A stretch of DNA of 64,000 nt from Metabacillus arenae (GTDB lineage Bacteria > Bacillota > Bacilli > Bacillales > Bacillaceae). Of this stretch, positions 60,743 to 64,000 are shown one piece after another. The stretch covers positions 27,449 through 91,448 of the forward strand of contig NZ_JACXAI010000025.1 in NCBI RefSeq assembly GCF_014773385.1, given 5' to 3'. Below the pieces are notes generated by a model. It made no database searches. It was not told the DNA's origin and worked only from the letters and a program-made list of their open reading frames with translations. Each line of letters opens with the position of its first letter. Within the stretch, counting starts at the first letter, position 1. The position numbers and the translations under genes were made by a program.

Positions 60743-61149
60743 ACGTACAAGATGCCTTGTTAGCCATGAAAGAAAAAGGCTATAAATATACAAGTAAGAG
60801 AGAGGAAATGTTGGAGCTTTTTGCGAATTCTAATAAATATTTAACAGCGAGAGATGTCCTTCAAGCTATGATCAATGACTACCCAGGCTTGAGTTTTGAT
60901 ACAATTTATCGAAATTTATCTTTATTCGTGGAATTAGGTATATTAGAGGCAACAGAGCTGTCTGGAGAAAAACATTTTCGTTTTTCTTGCGCTGTATCGC
61001 ATCATCATCATCACTTTATTTGCCTTCAATGCGGCAAAACGAAGGAAATTGAAACCTGCCCCATGGAAAAGCTAGCAGAAAATTTTTCGGGATTTGAAAT
61101 TAGTGGCCACAAATTTGAAGTATATGGAAAATGTCCGGAGTGTCAATAG
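60739..61149 (+). CDS. zur: Zinc uptake regulator Zur (Fur family)
   Basis: 136 residues. The N-terminal winged helix ([43 protein letters not shown]) precedes the metal-binding region with [18 protein letters not shown] and a final KCPEC, giving the structural Cys4 zinc site. Zur represses zinc-uptake genes when zinc is plentiful. Cotranscription with znuCB suggests self-control (inference, supported by a half Zur box at 59092). It ends before a shared palindrome with yqfW. Confidence 0.95.
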   Translation: MNVQDALLAMKEKGYKYTSKREEMLELFANSNKYLTARDVLQAMINDYPGLSFDTIYRNLSLFVELGILEATELSGEKHFRFSCAVSHHHHHFICLQCGKTKEIETCPMEKLAENFSGFEISGHKFEVYGKCPECQ

Positions 61150-61192
61150 ATGGAAAAAAACGGAAGCCCTTGTCGGTATCTGGTATCGTATG

Positions 61193-61222
61193 AAAAGGTT
61201 TGATCAATTGATCAAACCTTTT
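61193..61222. terminator. Bidirectional terminator between zur and yqfW
   Basis: A perfect 30-base palindrome (A4 GGTTTGATCAA and its complement, ending T4). It contains the yqfW stop codon on the minus strand and ends zur on the plus strand. Confidence 0.9.
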
Positions 61223-61811
61223 CACTATTTACAGCAGTATACAGTTTGTCGTTAGAAAACCAATGCTCAACTTTTTCCTTTGCTTCTCTCCAATGATCGA
61301 CCCGAAAGACATTTGAAGGAACAGGGTCTTGATTATAAGGAGTATTAAATAGTATAACCGGGATATTAAATTCTTCACTAATCATACAGGCATTATCATG
61401 CTTGTCCTCAAAAAAAACATCGATTTGATTATTCCTTACTGCTTTTAATTTATTATGGGATCCAATAAGTTCAATATGATGATAAAAAAGTTTTTGTTTT
61501 TCAAACCATTCAAATGTAATATTTGTTAAATGACTTCTTCTGGCGCTAATGAAAATAAGCTGATGTAATTCCTTCCATTGGTCAAGTACTTCTTTCGCAT
61601 ATAGTGCAAGCGGTGCTTCCTTATATATAAATGGTTCATGTTTATCCATCCATTCCCAGAATTCCTGTTCTGAAATCTTTAAAATTGTTGTGAGATCATA
61701 TTCCTTGATATCTTCGTACTTAATACCAAGCTGAAAGGATTTGTTTAAATGTGGAACAAATGTCTCGGGTGCAGTGACTGTTCCATCTATATCGATACCT
61801 AAACGCAGCAT
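61212..61811 (-). CDS. yqfW: Putative nucleotidase YqfW (HAD superfamily)
   Basis: 199 residues from ATG (61809-61811) after gagggag. HAD motif I is DIDGTVTAPET with the catalytic aspartates; motif II is LIFISARRSHL, and motif III lies near DVFFEDKHDNACMI. It belongs to the 5'(3')-deoxyribonucleotidase-like NT5C group. The substrate is unknown. It is convergent with zur, and its last codons and stop form half of the shared terminator palindrome. Confidence 0.9.
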   Translation of the reverse strand: MLRLGIDIDGTVTAPETFVPHLNKSFQLGIKYEDIKEYDLTTILKISEQEFWEWMDKHEPFIYKEAPLALYAKEVLDQWKELHQLIFISARRSHLTNITFEWFEKQKLFYHHIELIGSHNKLKAVRNNQIDVFFEDKHDNACMISEEFNIPVILFNTPYNQDPVPSNVFRVDHWREAKEKVEHWFSNDKLYTAVNSEKV

Positions 61812-62071
61812 AGTGTACAACTCCCTCGGGTGTATTCATTCACTAAGTTTATCCCACTCTTAACAGGCAGTAAACCCCCATTTTCCAAGAAATTAACGAA
61901 GATACTTGTAACCACTGCACGTGTTGACTGTTTTAACAATCCTTCAGATGTGGATTTTTCACTCCACTGATCACAAACGATTGTCAAAGGCAGTAATCTT
62001 TAACAGTTATAGTTGAAAGAATAATACTCATACTATAAATGCTCCTTACTTTTGAAAGCGAGGGGATTTAA

Positions 62072-62476
62072 ATGGCAGATGAAAAAAATTACGACTATCA
62101 CGGAGAAACAAATAATAAGGATCTGCGTGAATACCATGATTACCGTGGCACATCTTTTGATCGTGACAATGAGTACATGGAGGAAACAGCTGCAGAAGTT
62201 GCAGCTCCAGTCGGTGTAAATCAAGGTAGTGAAAGACAGTTTGATGGAGCGGAAGAAAAGGATCGGCCAGAAGCAGGCGAAGGCAGGCGAACTGGTTTTA
62301 TCGCATTAGCTTTATCCATCGTATCTTTGTTTATTCTGCCTGTCATTTTAGGAGCAGCAGGTATTATCGTCGGCTTTATTGCACGTCGAAGAGGAGCAGA
62401 AGGATTAGGCGGCTGGGCTATCGGTATTGGAGCAGTATCCATTATATTAGGGATATTTGTTCAGCCATTTTTTTAA
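62072..62476 (+). CDS. yqfX: DUF4190 domain membrane protein (YqfX-like)
   Basis: 134 residues. An acidic, Tyr-rich soluble N-terminus (ADEKNYDYHGETNNKDLREY, about residues 1-70) is followed by two membrane helices (TGFIALALSIVSLFILPVIL and GGWAIGIGAVSIILGIFV), the second preceded by a GFIARRRGAEGLGG turn. This two-helix unit is the DUF4190 pattern, and the position between yqfW and ispG matches B. subtilis yqfX. The function is unknown. A gagggg ribosome site precedes the ATG. Confidence 0.88.
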   Translation: MADEKNYDYHGETNNKDLREYHDYRGTSFDRDNEYMEETAAEVAAPVGVNQGSERQFDGAEEKDRPEAGEGRRTGFIALALSIVSLFILPVILGAAGIIVGFIARRRGAEGLGGWAIGIGAVSIILGIFVQPFF

Positions 62477-62498
62477 CCTCAATGGTTAAAAAGAAAAA

Positions 62499-62536
62499 AA
62501 GCAGCCAACGGCATTTGCCGTTGGCTGCTTTTGGTT
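62499..62536 (+). terminator. Terminator after yqfX
   Basis: A 15-bp perfect stem AAGCAGCCAACGGCA/TGCCGTTGGCTGCTT (62499-62513, 62516-62530) with a very short loop, followed by TTGGTT. Strong stem; A-run upstream suits the opposite strand too. Confidence 0.88.
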
Positions 62537-62656
62537 GAATCAGATTAAAATGATTAGCGCTTTAAATTAAGCTGCCGCTGCTCAGCTCGAACGCAAAAAG
62601 GACGTCTTAACTTTATCCTTGGCTAAACGGGACATAGCGCCTGCCGATATTCTTAA

Positions 62657-63769
62657 TTAAATAGTTTGTTTTGCTTTTTCAGCATTTTGATTAGCGAAGT
62701 ATTCCTCAGCAATTTTATCAATTTCTTTTTTCAGTTCCTCTACCATAGTTTCTTCCGGCACTTTCCGAACCGTTTTTCCTTTGCGGAATAACAGACCCTC
62801 CCCGCGGGCTCCTGCTATACCAATATCTGCTTCACGAGCTTCACCTGGACCGTTAACAGCACAGCCCAGTACGGCAACTTTAATAGGAGCTTTAATAGTG
62901 GAAATATATTCTTCCACTTCATTTGCAATACTGATTAGATCTATTTCAATTCTTCCACATGTTGGACAAGAAATAAGAGTCGCAGCATTTGAAGCAAGTC
63001 CAAAGGATTTTAACAATTCACGTGCTACTTTTACTTCCTCTACAGGGTCAGCACTTAAAGAAATGCGGAGCGTATTTCCGATACCCATGCTTAGAATAGC
63101 TCCAAGACCAGCAGCACTTTTAACCGTACCAGCGAAAAGAGTACCGGATTCAGTAATACCTAAGTGAAGGGGATAATCAAATGCTTTAGCAGCCTTTTCA
63201 TACGCCTCAATCGCTAAATTTACATCAGAAGCCTTCATAGACACGATAATATCATGAAAATCAAGATCTTCAAGGATTTTGATATGATGCAATGCACTTT
63301 CAACCATGCCATCTGCAGTAGGATATCCATATTTATCTAAAATCCTTTTTTCTAAAGAGCCAGCGTTAACTCCTATTCGGATAGGGATCCCTTTTTCTTT
63401 AGCTGCATTAACAACGGCTTCCACTTTTTCACGACGTCCAATATTTCCTGGGTTAATTCTAATTTTGTCTGCTCCGCCCTCAATCGCTTTTAAGGCTAAT
63501 TTATAGTCAAAATGTATATCAACCACTAATGGGATATTGATCCGTTTTTTAATTTCAGCAATAGCATCAGCGGCCCGTTCATCAGGACATGCTACCCTGA
63601 CCACTTGACAGCCTGCTTCTTCCAATCTGTTTATTTCAGCTACTGTTGCTTCAACGTCATGTGTTTTGGTTGTTGTCATACTTTGGATGACTAATTCATT
63701 ATTTCCGCCAATTGTTAAATCTCCAACTTTAACGGGACGCGTCTTCGTACGATGTGTGATTTGACTCAC
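62657..63769 (-). CDS. ispG: 4-hydroxy-3-methylbut-2-en-1-yl diphosphate synthase IspG
   Basis: 370 residues from GTG (63767-63769), which follows gaaggag and gives the family N-terminus ([19 protein letters not shown]). A longer ATG frame to 63820 was rejected. A TIM-barrel domain ([27 protein letters not shown]) precedes the iron-sulfur domain with [11 protein letters not shown] and [18 protein letters not shown], which holds the three cluster cysteines. It makes HMBPP in the MEP isoprenoid pathway, upstream of IspH. Confidence 0.97.
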   Translation of the reverse strand: MSQITHRTKTRPVKVGDLTIGGNNELVIQSMTTTKTHDVEATVAEINRLEEAGCQVVRVACPDERAADAIAEIKKRINIPLVVDIHFDYKLALKAIEGGADKIRINPGNIGRREKVEAVVNAAKEKGIPIRIGVNAGSLEKRILDKYGYPTADGMVESALHHIKILEDLDFHDIIVSMKASDVNLAIEAYEKAAKAFDYPLHLGITESGTLFAGTVKSAAGLGAILSMGIGNTLRISLSADPVEEVKVARELLKSFGLASNAATLISCPTCGRIEIDLISIANEVEEYISTIKAPIKVAVLGCAVNGPGEAREADIGIAGARGEGLLFRKGKTVRKVPEETMVEELKKEIDKIAEEYFANQNAEKAKQTI

Positions 63770-63857
63770 GAGTCTATCGCTCCTTCGTATTAAAAAAGTT
63801 TTATGATTCGGCTTGATCAAAGCCTAAAACTTTAACTTTTCTATGCCTATCCTCAAC

Positions 63858-63887
63858 ATTGTAACAGTGAACCTGCAAAATTGACAA
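63858..63887 (-). promoter_or_regulatory. Putative SigA promoter of ispG
   Basis: On the minus strand TTGTCA (63882-63887), 18 bases, TACAAT (63858-63863), with a TG near the -10. About 90 bases before the ispG start. Confidence 0.6.
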
Positions 63888-63898
63888 GATATACGAAT

Positions 63899-64000
63899 TT
63901 AATTGATCGAGTCAAGTACTTGTGGGAGTTTTTTTCTGAAGCTTGGTATCTCCTCTTTTGTGTATTGTTCTGACCTTTTTATGGTAACGCTTCCCCTTTT
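63899..64000 (-). CDS. C-terminal end of an unidentified gene (partial)
   Basis: On the minus strand the frame from the right edge is open for 33 codons to TAA (63899-63901). It ends EEIPSFRKKLPQVLDSIN. The mixed charged and hydrophobic pattern looks like a real protein end, but the family cannot be named from so little. The start is outside the window. It would lie upstream of ispG in the same direction. Confidence 0.35.
   Translation of the reverse strand, partial: KRGSVTIKRSEQYTKEEIPSFRKKLPQVLDSIN

Overview
This 64 kb window is a core chromosomal segment of a low-GC, endospore-forming Gram-positive bacterium of the family Bacillaceae. The gene order follows the Bacillus subtilis nadD-yqeK-rsfS-yqeM-comER ... 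ispG segment almost gene for gene. Sporulation genes (gpr, spoIIP, yqfC, yqfD, pgpH), competence genes (comER, comEA, comEB, comEC), a CIRCE/HrcA heat-shock operon, a glycine T-box and a SigW-type promoter all agree with this. Abundant structured intergenic repeats and an acyl-CoA dehydrogenase gene after sigA differ from B. subtilis itself, so a Bacillus-related genus outside the subtilis group is likely (inference). No prophage, insertion sequence, CRISPR array, tRNA or rRNA gene was found.

Layout: 1-2.0 kb end of nadD, then yqeK, rsfS, yqeM. 2.3-7.3 kb competence locus: comER divergent from comEA-comEB-comEC, with comEC interrupted by an in-frame TAA. 7.4-12.4 kb yqzM, holA, rpsT, gpr, spoIIP, yqxA. 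12.6-25.7 kb lepA, hemW, the heat-shock operon hrcA-grpE-dnaK-dnaJ-prmA-rsmE-mtaB, and deoC. 25.9-33.4 kb a Na/Pi-cotransporter-like protein, rpsU, yqeY, the nfeD-floA-yqfB envelope-stress operon, yqfC-yqfD and phoH. 33.6-44.5 kb pgpH, ybeY, dgkA, cdd, era, yqzL, recO, T-box-glyQS, ccpN, ppsR. 45-50.6 kb yqxD, dnaG, sigA, an acyl-CoA dehydrogenase and cytochrome c550. 50.8-57.9 kb trmK, a Nif3-family gene, ispH, yqfQ, cshB, nfo, yqfT. 58-64 kb a YitT-like membrane protein, znuC-znuB-zur, yqfW, a DUF4190 protein, ispG and the end of one more gene.

The genes serve information processing (holA, dnaG, sigA, recO, nfo, lepA, era, ybeY, S20, S21, glyRS, tRNA/rRNA modification), protein folding (HrcA regulon), envelope and stress functions (FloA/NfeD, DgkA, PgpH, IspG/IspH), zinc homeostasis and sporulation.

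The most unusual content is intergenic. About thirteen copies of a roughly 110-185 bp repeat fold into long imperfect hairpins. They carry an AT-rich left leader and a terminator-like right end (CGCTTTTC then AT-rich). The inner arms differ in sequence between copies but stay complementary within each copy. Copies sit inside operons (comEB/comEC, prmA/rsmE), between a T-box and glyQ, and directly against the stop codons of comEB, rpsT, yqeW and yqfT. A second, smaller dispersed element (four copies) and a GTGCCAGGCAC palindrome family are also present. The other notable point is the single-codon nonsense change in comEC, which leaves the rest of the competence locus intact.
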